Origin: JAGVJT01 sp964471225
Lineage (GTDB): Bacteria; Pseudomonadota; Gammaproteobacteria; Legionellales; Legionellaceae
DNA: 20,998 nt
Reading direction: 5' to 3'
NCBI GenBank assembly: GCA_964471225.1
Contig: CAYYEZ010000031.1
Location: 1 to 20,998 of the forward strand
Shown here: piece by piece, positions 8,143 to 16,044 of the stretch
Layout: the number at the start of each line of letters is the position of its first letter
Numbering within the stretch: position 1 is the stretch's first letter
The notes under the pieces: model-generated
Seen by the model: the letters and a program-made list of their open reading frames with translations, nothing else
Told to the model about the DNA's origin: nothing
Databases searched by the model: none
Position numbers and translations under genes: made by a program

Positions 8143-8541
8143 TTAATTGTCGTCAGTGATGGTTGATTCACCTGGACCGTTAATTACAAACTTGTAACCG
8201 TTGCCGTGTAGAACTTGAGGCGTGATTTCGCCCGTTTCAACGTTCAACTCGACCATTCCAAGCTCTACAGGGTGGTCTGTGTCTGTATCCATTTTAATTA
8301 AAGCAGGGCATTTATCATCGACGATGTGTCCAAAGCAAGCCATACGTACAGCTGCCCAAAATACCTTGCCTGTGCTATGCGCTTTAGTTGGATACTGCGA
8401 AGGAACAGTACCTGCGATGAATGCATTTGACTCATGATCTGTTAAATTATGTGTAACCAGTTGTTTTGGGCTCGCGAGTGCGTTGGCTTGCACAGCAAGT
8501 CCGAGAGTTAGAGTGGTGAGTATCTGTACCATCCGATGCAT
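8143..8541 (-). CDS. Small exported protein, unknown function
   Basis: I do not recognise this 132-residue protein. The first 23 residues are a standard Sec signal peptide, cut after ALA, with no lipobox Cys, so the mature 109-residue protein should be periplasmic or secreted. It holds two cysteines (69 and 78, nine apart) that could form a disulfide in the periplasm, and the tail is acidic and Gly-rich (GPGESTITDDN). The frame runs up to 8571, but the ATG at 8541 has AAGGAGA five bases upstream and begins the signal peptide, so it is preferred. It sits under a promoter with a perfect -10, which suggests good expression. Its neighbours (a porin-like gene and msbA) point to the envelope but nothing more specific. 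Confidence 0.8.
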   Translation of the reverse strand: MHRMVQILTTLTLGLAVQANALASPKQLVTHNLTDHESNAFIAGTVPSQYPTKAHSTGKVFWAAVRMACFGHIVDDKCPALIKMDTDTDHPVELGMVELNVETGEITPQVLHGNGYKFVINGPGESTITDDN

Positions 8542-8570
8542 TGTAATCTCCTTTGGAATTGATTTGTGCA

Positions 8571-8599
8571 ATTATAAGTCAATATGCATTTTACTACAA
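8571..8599 (-). promoter_or_regulatory. Promoter of the small exported protein gene
   Basis: On the minus strand TTGTAG (8599-8594), 17 bases, then a perfect TATAAT (8576-8571). Transcription would start near 8564, giving a leader of roughly 23 bases that contains the strong AAGGAGA ribosome-binding site. Confidence 0.65.
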
Positions 8600-8619
8600 G
8601 ATCTGTGTTGGATATTTTG

Positions 8620-8625
8620 TATAAA
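8620..8625 (+). promoter_or_regulatory. Possible -10 box for msbA-lpxK
   Basis: TATAAA lies 10 bases before the first plausible msbA ATG (8636) and 40 before the second (8666). No fitting -35 is seen 16-18 bases upstream. If it is used, the transcript would begin near 8632, which favours the later start codon. Confidence 0.25.
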
Positions 8626-8635
8626 ACAGCGTAAA

Positions 8636-10438
8636 ATGGACAAATTCAGTTCAGTATCATGGCCCATGATGAAAAATCGCCCTTATCGTAGCGCACGTAC
8701 GCTTTATTTTCGTTTGTTTACTTTTGTGAAGCCTTTTTGGCGAGTGCTATTGCTCGGGCTTGTTGCGAATATTTTATATTCTGGCATCGATGCTGGTTTA
8801 ACTTATCTCATGCGTCCTTTTTTCGATAAAGGATTTATTGAGGTAGATATCAATTTTATTCGAAAAATTCCGGCGATTATTTTGGTTGGGGTGATTATTC
8901 GAGGGCTGATCAGTGCGCTCGGTAGTTATTCTATGACATGGGTTGCCCGCTCTGTGGTTAATGTACTAAGGCAACGTGTTTTTGCGCATATTCTTCGATT
9001 ACCGGCGCGGTATTACGATAATGCGACCTCAGGTCAACTTCTTTCTAAAATTTTGTATGATGTGGAGCAAGTCGCGCAGGTCAGTGCGGATGCCTTGACT
9101 GATTTAGTGCAGAACGTTTGTTTAGTTGCAGGTCTTTTGACTGTGATGATGGTGATTTCCTGGCAATTATCGCTGTTATTTTTACTGACAATCCCTTGTG
9201 TCGGTGTCTTGGTGAATTATACCAACAAGCGTATTCGACGTATTAGTCATCGCGTACAACAAACAATGGGAGAAGTGACCGAAATCGCGAGTGAAGCGAT
9301 AGATGGTTATCGTGTCGTACGAATGTTTGGCGGGGAGCAATACGAAAAGGGTAAATTTAATCGAGCTACTGAGCAATCTCGGCAAAATGACATGAAAGTC
9401 GCAGTGAGTAAGGCAATGAATGTCTCAGGCGTGCAATGTATTATTGGTTTGGGCATTGCGATGATTATTTTTGCAGCGATTCAATTAGCCTCTGTGGTGA
9501 CGGTGACCGCAGGCTCTTTCTTAGCCATTATTGCGGCAATGCTACAATTAATTAAACCTGTGAAAACGCTAACAACACTTAATGCAACGTTTCAGCGAGG
9601 ATTGGCTGGTGCAGAGAGTGTATTTCGGGTGTTAGATGAGTCTACAGAACCTGATGCCGGCGAGTCGCCAACTAAACGAGCAGAAGGCGCGTTGTCTTTT
9701 CAACATGTTTCTTTTGCCTACCTTCCCGGTAAAAAAGTCCTTGAGGATGTACATTTTAGCATTGAGCCAGGTCAAACTGTTGCGCTAGTTGGACATTCTG
9801 GAAGTGGAAAAACGACGATATCCAGTCTTGTTTCACGCTTTTATGAGGTGACTGAAGGGCAAATCCTTTTAGATAATGTGCCTATCCAAGATTTGGCACT
9901 CTCTTATTTACGCTCACAAATGGCGATAGTGAGTCAGCATGTCACTTTATTTAATGATACGATTGCAAACAATATTGCCTATGGGCAAAAGCATATTTCT
10001 CGCGAGGCAATTGAGCAGGCTGCAAAATTGGCTTATGCCGATGAATTCATCCAGTGCTTGGCTGAGGGGTATGAAACAATGATTGGTGAAAACGGCGTAT
10101 TGTTATCTGGTGGGCAAAGACAGCGTATTGCGATTGCGCGTGCGATTTTGAAAAATGCCCCTGTTTTGATTTTAGATGAAGCAACATCTGCTCTCGATAC
10201 CGCATCTGAGCAGTATATCCAGCAAGCCTTGGAGCAGGTGATGAAGGGAAAAACGACGCTGGTTATCGCTCATCGGTTATCAACGATTCGCCATGCAGAC
10301 AAAATTATTGTATTGCATCAAGGGCGAATTGTAGAGGAGGGGACGCATGAGGCGTTGATCAGTCTCAATCATCATTACGCAGCGTTGTGCCGTACACAAC
10401 AATTTAATTCTGAGCCAGTTCTAGAAGCGATGACGTAA
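8636..10438 (+). CDS. msbA: Lipid A export ATP-binding/permease protein MsbA
   Basis: A half-size ABC exporter (up to 600 residues) with a six-helix membrane domain followed by an ATPase domain; the family flips lipid A-core across the inner membrane. In 600-residue numbering the Walker A GHSGSGKT is at 386-393 and the signature LSGGQRQR begins at 490. It is followed by Walker B LILDEATSALD and the H-loop VIAHRLST. The stretches HLFNDT-type (here TLFNDTIANNIAYG) and GENGVLLSGGQ are characteristic of MsbA. The open frame begins at 8483, but the first 51 codons read promoter DNA. Starts at 8636, 8666 or 8669 are possible and none has a clear Shine-Dalgarno; 8666 (590 residues) fits E. coli MsbA length best. 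The stop overlaps the lpxK start by one base (TAATG). Confidence 0.93.
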   Translation: MDKFSSVSWPMMKNRPYRSARTLYFRLFTFVKPFWRVLLLGLVANILYSGIDAGLTYLMRPFFDKGFIEVDINFIRKIPAIILVGVIIRGLISALGSYSMTWVARSVVNVLRQRVFAHILRLPARYYDNATSGQLLSKILYDVEQVAQVSADALTDLVQNVCLVAGLLTVMMVISWQLSLLFLLTIPCVGVLVNYTNKRIRRISHRVQQTMGEVTEIASEAIDGYRVVRMFGGEQYEKGKFNRATEQSRQNDMKVAVSKAMNVSGVQCIIGLGIAMIIFAAIQLASVVTVTAGSFLAIIAAMLQLIKPVKTLTTLNATFQRGLAGAESVFRVLDESTEPDAGESPTKRAEGALSFQHVSFAYLPGKKVLEDVHFSIEPGQTVALVGHSGSGKTTISSLVSRFYEVTEGQILLDNVPIQDLALSYLRSQMAIVSQHVTLFNDTIANNIAYGQKHISREAIEQAAKLAYADEFIQCLAEGYETMIGENGVLLSGGQRQRIAIARAILKNAPVLILDEATSALDTASEQYIQQALEQVMKGKTTLVIAHRLSTIRHADKIIVLHQGRIVEEGTHEALISLNHHYAALCRTQQFNSEPVLEAMT

Positions 10439-11409
10439 TGAGCAAGCGCTTGCACTCGTTTTGGCAAAATATGACGCCATGGCATGGTTTGTTGTATCCG
10501 TTCATGTGGTGTTTTCAAGGGATTACTGCTTTACGTAAGCGATGGCAGGTGTTTTTTAACCGGCAAGCATTTGATGTACCAATTATTGTTGTCGGCAATT
10601 TAACAACCGGGGGTGTGGGTAAGACACCGCTGGTGATTGCATTGATTGAGGCCTGTCAAGCACGAGGGATACGCGTAGGTGTTGTGAGCCGCGGTTATAA
10701 AGCAGCCTGCCAAGATTTTCCTCACGAAGTGAGGGGAACTGATACCGCTCAGATGGTGGGAGATGAGCCGTTTCTTATCGCAAAAAAAACAGGTGTTCCT
10801 GTTATTATTGCGCCAGATAGGGTCGCTGCAGTTGAGTATTTATTAAAACATCATGCGCCTCAATTAATCATTAGTGATGATGGCTTGCAGCATTATCGTA
10901 TGCCTCGTGCAATTGAAATTGTCGTATTAGATGGTGTACGTCTTTTAGGAAATCAGAGACTATTGCCCGTGGGGCCTTTGCGCGAACCTGTTGCTCGCTT
11001 AAAATCTGTCGATTTCACTATTGTGAATAGTGGCTTTTGGCCGAATGCATATAGCATGACTTTACAACCAGGTGCACCGATGTCGCTGAAAAATAATCAG
11101 TGCGTTGTGCTAAGCGAGATACCGTCTCCTATCGCGGCGATAGCTGGTATCGGCCATCCGGAGCGTTTTTTCCAAACATTGACGAGCTTATCGTTATCTT
11201 TTGAGCCGCATGTTTTTCCTGATCATCATGCGTTTTCGTCGAAAGATTTTAAAAAAATTACCAAACCCATTCTCATGACCGAGAAAGATGCGGTAAAATG
11301 TCAGCCGTTTGCGACAGATATGATGTATTTTTTGCCTGTTAAGGCTCTGGTAGAAGAATCTTTTTGGGATGCACTATGGGCTCATCCAGCATTAAAAAAT
11401 CTATTTTAA
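10438..11409 (+). CDS. lpxK: Tetraacyldisaccharide 4'-kinase LpxK
   Basis: This 323-residue membrane-associated kinase phosphorylates the 4' position of the lipid A disaccharide precursor at the inner leaflet. The Walker A-type motif GNLTTGGVGKTP is at residues 53-64. SRGY, GDEPFLIAKKTGVPV, the conserved ISDDGLQHY and LLPVGPLREP all follow in the usual order. An N-terminal hydrophobic stretch (HGLLYPFMWCF) matches the family's membrane anchor. Length is normal. The ATG shares its A with the msbA stop, so translation is probably coupled. The msbA-lpxK order is the common gammaproteobacterial one. The 3' end overlaps the next gene. Confidence 0.95.
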   Translation: MSKRLHSFWQNMTPWHGLLYPFMWCFQGITALRKRWQVFFNRQAFDVPIIVVGNLTTGGVGKTPLVIALIEACQARGIRVGVVSRGYKAACQDFPHEVRGTDTAQMVGDEPFLIAKKTGVPVIIAPDRVAAVEYLLKHHAPQLIISDDGLQHYRMPRAIEIVVLDGVRLLGNQRLLPVGPLREPVARLKSVDFTIVNSGFWPNAYSMTLQPGAPMSLKNNQCVVLSEIPSPIAAIAGIGHPERFFQTLTSLSLSFEPHVFPDHHAFSSKDFKKITKPILMTEKDAVKCQPFATDMMYFLPVKALVEESFWDALWAHPALKNLF

Positions 11410-12269
11410 AAATTATTTCTTGGTTACCGCTGTGTTTTCTCACATCAATATCTTTTGCCGCAGAAATTGCATTGGCTGATCAAGATAATTGGGTTTTTTC
11501 TGGAATGGTCAGCAATGAAAAAGGAGAAAGGTACGCGTATTTTTTTCAAATGCAACATCAAGGCGATGCATTTAAAAGTGCTGTTGTGTTATTTGATATG
11601 CAGTCTAACGAGCCAATTTTTCAAGAAGAGTCAGAGGAAGTGCATATCTCTCAGGCTGCTGAGCACTGGCAAGTAGGGCAGGCTTTTCTTCATCTTAATC
11701 CTATTACGGGCAGTTGGGTCTTTGGACTCAAAACAAAAGAAAAACAAGGATTTAATTTCAAAATTGACATGATGAATGCTGATGCAACAATGGTACTTCA
11801 GGAGCGTTTGCGCCCGGGATTAAAAATGAGTATCAATCAAGTCAAAGCACTAAACGGTCATATTTATTTATCGAAAAAACAAGATCAATTTGTCACAGCG
11901 CCTCATGCCTGGGTACGAAAAATTACAGGCTCTCCTCAAGTCGAAAAACATGGCTCGCACGAAGTCAGTGGTTTATTCTGTCACTTTAATGATGATAGTG
12001 GCTTTTATGCTATAAAGTTACTTGAGCCTGATGCGTTGCAGGGGGCGCTTGCTGGGCGTTTTGATGGAGAGGGGCAGTTGCATCCGATGTCGCAATTTAT
12101 AGAGGTTCAAAGAACCACAATGGGTGAATGGACAATACAATCACTTTTGCCTCAGTATCACCTTACTTTATCTCATCCTGTTGAGCAAAAGCTAATGACA
12201 GTAGGTCTTGTGTCACAACAGCAATTACAAGGCGCGTGTCTACTGAGTCAAAGTATTTATACTCTATGA
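11376..12269 (+). CDS. Exported protein of unknown function, third gene of the msbA-lpxK unit
   Basis: A 297-residue protein with an N-terminal signal peptide (residues 1-28, cut after ISFA) and no lipobox, so probably periplasmic. I do not firmly recognise it. The mature start, DNWVFSGMVSNEKGERYAYF, faintly resembles the opening of the AttH/CrtC lipocalin-like domain (Trp, Gly, then Gly-Arg-Tyr and aromatic strand). Much of the rest looks like beta strands. That assignment is weak. The ATG at 11376 lies 34 bases inside lpxK in another frame; an in-frame TTG at 11364 would only extend the signal peptide and looks less likely. No good Shine-Dalgarno precedes it, so expression may rely on lpxK translation. 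Its stop region overlaps the convergent csiV-like gene by 13 bases. Confidence 0.75.
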   Translation: MGSSSIKKSILKIISWLPLCFLTSISFAAEIALADQDNWVFSGMVSNEKGERYAYFFQMQHQGDAFKSAVVLFDMQSNEPIFQEESEEVHISQAAEHWQVGQAFLHLNPITGSWVFGLKTKEKQGFNFKIDMMNADATMVLQERLRPGLKMSINQVKALNGHIYLSKKQDQFVTAPHAWVRKITGSPQVEKHGSHEVSGLFCHFNDDSGFYAIKLLEPDALQGALAGRFDGEGQLHPMSQFIEVQRTTMGEWTIQSLLPQYHLTLSHPVEQKLMTVGLVSQQQLQGACLLSQSIYTL

Positions 12270-12808
12270 ACGTTAATCAACATCCCACCTTGCGGGTGAT
12301 CTAAATAATAGGTATTCCCTGGTTTAAGACGCATTTTTTGCGATAGCACAAATGTTGGTGTTGTTCGATTCAGTGCTTTAAATTCAAGAAATGTATCGAG
12401 TAGATAGTAGTTACTTTGTCGTACGCGAATAGTGCCACGAACAGTCCACCCTTGATTTGATTGAGCAGGTAAGAGTACTGCTCTTTGATTGTTGGTCGGT
12501 TGAATCCAAGTGTAATGGAAAAGCGGTTGATAATGTCCTTCTCGACTAAGTCTATTCCACAATGGCTGGAGCTTGGAATGTGAAGTCGAAATCAGCTGAT
12601 AAGCATGATATTCTCCAGAATCACGCGCTCTGAGCGGAATTGCCGTTTGCAAATCTTGTATGTCTGTTTGCGTGACATGCTCTTGTTGATCTTTTTCGGT
12701 ATAGGTGTGTGTAAAGATGATGACATCGACCTGAACTTGCGGGCGCGCCTCAGCAAAAGTGAATACCGAAAAAAGAGAGAGACAGAGTGAGAGTAAAAAG
12801 CGTAACAT
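12257..12808 (-). CDS. csiV: CsiV-like cell-envelope protein
   Basis: A 183-residue exported protein with a signal peptide (residues 1-19, cut after FTFA). The mature part opens with VQVDVIIFTHT, has the middle motif PLFHYTWIQP, a later GTIRVRQSNYYLLDTFLEF and the C-terminal MRLKPGNTYYLDHPQGGMLI. This pattern of a VEVI(V/I)F start, a PLxHxxWxQP box and a YLDHPxxGxLI end is that of CsiV, a periplasmic protein tied to peptidoglycan integrity in Vibrio. In this family the function is known only in part. The start has no strong Shine-Dalgarno, although a TATAAT on the minus strand (12847-12842) lies 34 bases upstream. The 3' end overlaps the neighbouring exported gene tail to tail by 13 bases. 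Confidence 0.75.
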   Translation of the reverse strand: MLRFLLSLCLSLFSVFTFAEARPQVQVDVIIFTHTYTEKDQQEHVTQTDIQDLQTAIPLRARDSGEYHAYQLISTSHSKLQPLWNRLSREGHYQPLFHYTWIQPTNNQRAVLLPAQSNQGWTVRGTIRVRQSNYYLLDTFLEFKALNRTTPTFVLSQKMRLKPGNTYYLDHPQGGMLINVHRV

Positions 12809-12841
12809 AGAATCGTGTCTTTATATTAATCAAAAGATTTT

Positions 12842-12847
12842 ATTATA
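12842..12847 (-). promoter_or_regulatory. Possible -10 box of the csiV-like gene
   Basis: A perfect TATAAT on the minus strand lies 34 bases before the csiV-like ATG. No recognisable -35 is present at 16-18 bases. On the plus strand the same bases include TATACT (12844-12849), 17 bases after a weak TTATAT (12821-12826), which could serve the divergent permease gene. Confidence 0.3.
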
Positions 12848-12875
12848 CTCCAAAATGCGAAGTTGAGGTATAGAA

Positions 12876-14057
12876 ATGAGAATGATAAGTGCTGTAATGA
12901 TGATTGTGAGTACCTCAGTGGGGGTTGGGATTTTAGGACTCCCTATCGCTACGGCAGAAGGTGGTTTCTTGCCGACCTTGCTAGTCTTTGCCTTTGCATG
13001 GATTTTTATGACACTTGCTGCTTTTTATATTTTAGACGCGAAGATGCAAGTAAGAGGTCATGCAAGTTTAGCTAGCATGATCAAATCGATTTTAGGTCAG
13101 CCTGGACATTGGTTTGCATCGATAGTGATTCTGCTCCTGCTCTATGCATTATTATCGACTTATTTGATGGCTGCTGTGGCATGGATAAAGCTTTTATGGC
13201 CAGCTATTCGCGAAACTCAAGATATCACTCTCGCAATGGGGTTTGTTTTTTTATTTGTGCTCATCATGGTTTGTCGAGAGGGGTGGCTGTACCAAGTGAA
13301 TAATCTTTTGGGAGGTATCGTTTTAGTTGCTTTTGTAGTCATGGTTGCCTCAAGTCTTTTTCCCTCTCAAGCTGATTTTGTGGCACATGTTGATTTGGCT
13401 GCAATTGTTCCTTCTTTCCCCTTATTATTGACAACTTTCGGCTTTAGTATTGTGGTGCCAGCAATTACAGAGTATTTGCATTATGATGAGGCTAAAGTTA
13501 AGCGCTCTATTTTTTGGGGAAGTATCATTTCGTTAGTCGCTTATGTCCTGTGGGAATGGGTTGCGTTTGGCAACATTCCGTTGGATGGCGTACATGGATT
13601 GCGGGAGATGCATTTGACTGGCGATAATGGCACTGGGGTGATTGTGGCTCTTGCTGGGTTATCTCATCATCCTTATATTCTGTTTTTAGGAAAATTATTT
13701 GCTTTTTTACTGGTCGTGACTTCATTTTTAGGAATTTCTCTGGCATTGTTACACTTCTTAGGAGATTTGTTACATCTTTCTGTTCAAGGAAAATCCCGAT
13801 TTTTGTTGTCGGTAGGCATGTATATGTTGCCCGTGATTGTGGTGACACTTTTTCCACGAGCGTTTGTCCAGTTTTTAAGTTTTTCAGGTATTTTTGTCGC
13901 TATCCTTTTAGGTTTATTCCCTATAGGGATGATACTCAAGTTGAAACGCCAAAAATTGTTACGTACGCAACATGTGATTTATCGTGGATGGGTCATCTTT
14001 AGTGTGAATGCTTTTTTCATCTTGGTTATTCTCCAAGAAGTGATTAATTTGGTTTGA
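12876..14057 (+). CDS. Aromatic amino acid permease, TyrP/Mtr family (copy 1)
   Basis: A 393-residue inner-membrane transporter with about eleven hydrophobic helices, of the HAAAP family that imports tyrosine, tryptophan or related amino acids with protons. The first helix carries the family signature STSVGVGILGLPIATAEGG. The central TTFGFSIVVPAITEYLHYD and the helix-linking VLWEWVAFGNIP match the TyrP pattern, as does TSFLGISLALLHFLGD. The ATG at 12876 has GAGG upstream at a fair distance; an ATG two codons later is possible. It is 11 bases from a paralogue with which it forms an operon. Which amino acid it carries cannot be told. In a nutrient-dependent intracellular bacterium these would scavenge host amino acids; that is inference. 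Confidence 0.88.
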   Translation: MRMISAVMMIVSTSVGVGILGLPIATAEGGFLPTLLVFAFAWIFMTLAAFYILDAKMQVRGHASLASMIKSILGQPGHWFASIVILLLLYALLSTYLMAAVAWIKLLWPAIRETQDITLAMGFVFLFVLIMVCREGWLYQVNNLLGGIVLVAFVVMVASSLFPSQADFVAHVDLAAIVPSFPLLLTTFGFSIVVPAITEYLHYDEAKVKRSIFWGSIISLVAYVLWEWVAFGNIPLDGVHGLREMHLTGDNGTGVIVALAGLSHHPYILFLGKLFAFLLVVTSFLGISLALLHFLGDLLHLSVQGKSRFLLSVGMYMLPVIVVTLFPRAFVQFLSFSGIFVAILLGLFPIGMILKLKRQKLLRTQHVIYRGWVIFSVNAFFILVILQEVINLV

Positions 14058-14068
14058 TAGGATAAGTC

Positions 14069-15277
14069 ATGAACTCAAGGTTAATGGGCGGTATTTTTTT
14101 AATTTGTGGAACATCGATTGGCACAGGTATTTTAGGGGTGCCAAGTATTACTGCAGAAAGTGGTCTTTTGAATAGCTTATTTTTATTTGTAATTTGCTGG
14201 TTATTTTCAACACTGGCAGCCTTGTATTACATGGAGGCGCATTTATGGCAGCAGAGTCCTCAAAGTAACTTACTGAGTATGTCCGAGTATTTTTTCGGAA
14301 AAATTGTAAAGTCTGCTGTTTGGGTAGTTTATTTAGGATTGCTCTATTCTTTGATGTGCACCTATTTACTCGCGGGCTCTAGCTGGATTATCGAAGTTTT
14401 AACAGTATATACACCTATCCATCTGACGCGTGTCTGGGGTATGTTTGTTTTTATTTTAATGATTGGTTTATTTATATTCTTTGGTATCCGTGTGGTTGAT
14501 AGAGTGAATCGCTTCATGTCGCTTGGCTTAGCGGTGAGTTTCGTGTTGATTTTGGCTTTGATTTTACCGACGGCAAATACCACTATATTATTTGATAAAG
14601 TGGGCGAATGGTCTGCGATGCCGGGTGCATTACCTCTTCTAATTACAGCATTTGGCTACAGTATCATTGTTCCCTCATTAGATGCTTATTTTGATAAGAA
14701 AGCACATCTTCTACAAAAAGCCATTATTTTAGGTAGTCTATTAACGTTAGGGGTGTACATTTTGTGGGAATTCGGGACTTTTGGGAACATTCCCTCTGAG
14801 GGGGACCACAGTTTATCTTTCATTGCTCAAAGCAAAGATAATGGTACTGAAGTTGCAAATGCGTTGATTTATTTCTCAAAAAATCGATTTTTAGGTGCGC
14901 TCCTAACTGTTTTTGCTGTATTTGCTGTGGTGACCTCATTTTTGGGTGTGTCTATGGCACTGTATCACGCTTTAGCAGATGGGTTTAAAATGGACGCTCA
15001 TGGCCCTTCTGGAGTGTTATTGTTGTTGATGACATATATTCCCTCCATGCTTTTTTTGTTCTTTTTTCCTACCGGTTTTAGCCAAATCTTAAGTTTTGCT
15101 GGAGGATTGGTTTCTTTATTGATGGGTGTTTTACCTGTTATGATGGTGTGGCGCGGTCGGTACGTACGTCAATACACCGGCTATCGTGTATTAGGTGGAA
15201 AAATAGCCCTGGGGATCACAGGGCTATTTTTTGTATTTGTAATGATTGCTGAGTTATGGCGGATCTTTGCGCATTGA
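14069..15277 (+). CDS. Aromatic amino acid permease, TyrP/Mtr family (copy 2)
   Basis: A 402-residue paralogue of the preceding gene, with the same layout: GTSIGTGILGVPSITAESG in helix 1, TAFGYSIIVPSLDAYFDK in the middle, ILWEFGTFGNIPSEGDHS, and TSFLGVSMALYHALADG near the end. The ATG has AGGA seven bases upstream and lies only 11 bases from the stop of copy 1. The two copies are clearly homologous yet far from identical, so the duplication is old and they may differ in substrate. The last membrane helix (GGKIALGITGLFFVFV) is encoded by DNA that also forms a strong terminator-like hairpin at 15199-15232. The alignment with copy 1 shows that this part is truly coding. Confidence 0.88.
   Translation: MNSRLMGGIFLICGTSIGTGILGVPSITAESGLLNSLFLFVICWLFSTLAALYYMEAHLWQQSPQSNLLSMSEYFFGKIVKSAVWVVYLGLLYSLMCTYLLAGSSWIIEVLTVYTPIHLTRVWGMFVFILMIGLFIFFGIRVVDRVNRFMSLGLAVSFVLILALILPTANTTILFDKVGEWSAMPGALPLLITAFGYSIIVPSLDAYFDKKAHLLQKAIILGSLLTLGVYILWEFGTFGNIPSEGDHSLSFIAQSKDNGTEVANALIYFSKNRFLGALLTVFAVFAVVTSFLGVSMALYHALADGFKMDAHGPSGVLLLLMTYIPSMLFLFFFPTGFSQILSFAGGLVSLLMGVLPVMMVWRGRYVRQYTGYRVLGGKIALGITGLFFVFVMIAELWRIFAH
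15199..15232. terminator. Bidirectional intrinsic terminator inside the permease 3' coding end
   Basis: Bases 15199-15211 and 15219-15231 pair perfectly over 13 bp (core TAGCCCTG/CAGGGCTA) with a 7-base loop. Six Ts end the plus strand (15227-15232) and five Ts the minus strand. It is 43 bases before the permease stop (plus) and about 57 bases after the ZIP gene stop (minus), so it is well placed as the terminator of the ZIP gene. Confidence 0.8.
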
Positions 15278-15288
15278 TAATGGTCTGC

Positions 15289-16044
15289 TTATATAAAAGC
15301 TGCGACGCTTGCCATGAGTAAGAAGCCAATAATGACAAAACTAAAGTCATTCAGGTTGCAGCAGCGCTCAACCATTACGCAGCGCTCTAAACCGTGCAGT
15401 GTTCCTAGATAGAGGAATGTACCTGCAGAGATTGACATAAGGATAGGCTCAATGAGGGAGTGATTAGTCACATCTTGTCCAAACGCCCAGCCTGTCCAAA
15501 TTCCAAGAGGTGTCATGAGTGCAAAAACAAAAAATAGCGCAATTCCTTTTTTCATATTGAGCGTGCTTTTGTTTAATTGTATCGCGAGAGCGAAACTTTC
15601 AGCCCACTTGTGAGTAATAATTGCCATAAAAAGCATGATTCGTGTTGCGTAATCATGACTCAAACCTAGTGCTGTTCCCGAAACAAAAGAGTGGATAGAT
15701 AGCATCAGCCATGCAACCATTGCAAAGGCGGGGTGAGATTTTTCACGATGATGATAAAGCTCTTTTCCTAGATGCTCAAACCACAAAAAAAACAGAAAAA
15801 TAAGGCCACAGATCAAGTAGGCAAAGGGATATTGGAGTTTCGCTTGCATAAATAAAGCGTGAGATTCGGGCAGCATATGTAACAAAGCGGCACCCAAAAA
15901 AACGCCTGTCGCAAGTGTTTCACCCATAGGGAAATCGATGTGTTTTTCCGTTGTTAAACGTTGTTTGAATGGAAACCAACCCGCAACAAAGATAATGAGC
16001 AAGGCGGTTAGCGCAAAGCAGAGGTTAAGAGTGCTTGCTGTCAT
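15289..16044 (-). CDS. ZIP-family divalent metal transporter
   Basis: A 251-residue membrane protein with about eight hydrophobic helices. The metal-site helices are recognisable: LSIHSFVSGTALGL (His118) in helix 4 and THKWAESFALAI (His145, Glu149) in helix 5, the HKxxE signature of the ZIP family. A cytoplasmic His stretch, ELYHHREKSH, lies in the loop between helices 3 and 4. ZIP proteins bring zinc, iron or manganese into the cytoplasm. The helix 4 motif is HSxxSG, closer to the HSxxEG form of eukaryotic ZIP1-like proteins than to the HNxPEG of bacterial ZupT, and its acidic metal ligand is replaced by Ser. The ATG follows AGGAAA. It is convergent with the permeases. Confidence 0.85.
   Translation of the reverse strand: MTASTLNLCFALTALLIIFVAGWFPFKQRLTTEKHIDFPMGETLATGVFLGAALLHMLPESHALFMQAKLQYPFAYLICGLIFLFFLWFEHLGKELYHHREKSHPAFAMVAWLMLSIHSFVSGTALGLSHDYATRIMLFMAIITHKWAESFALAIQLNKSTLNMKKGIALFFVFALMTPLGIWTGWAFGQDVTNHSLIEPILMSISAGTFLYLGTLHGLERCVMVERCCNLNDFSFVIIGFLLMASVAAFI

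Noticed and set aside
8483..8635. The first 51 codons of the long frame containing msbA
   Set aside because: They read through the divergent promoter region and the signal-peptide region of the opposite gene and resemble no MsbA N-terminus.
12284..12303. Small hairpin CACC/GGTG near the end of the csiV-like gene as a terminator
   Set aside because: Only four pairs and no T run; it codes the conserved DHPQGG of the protein.
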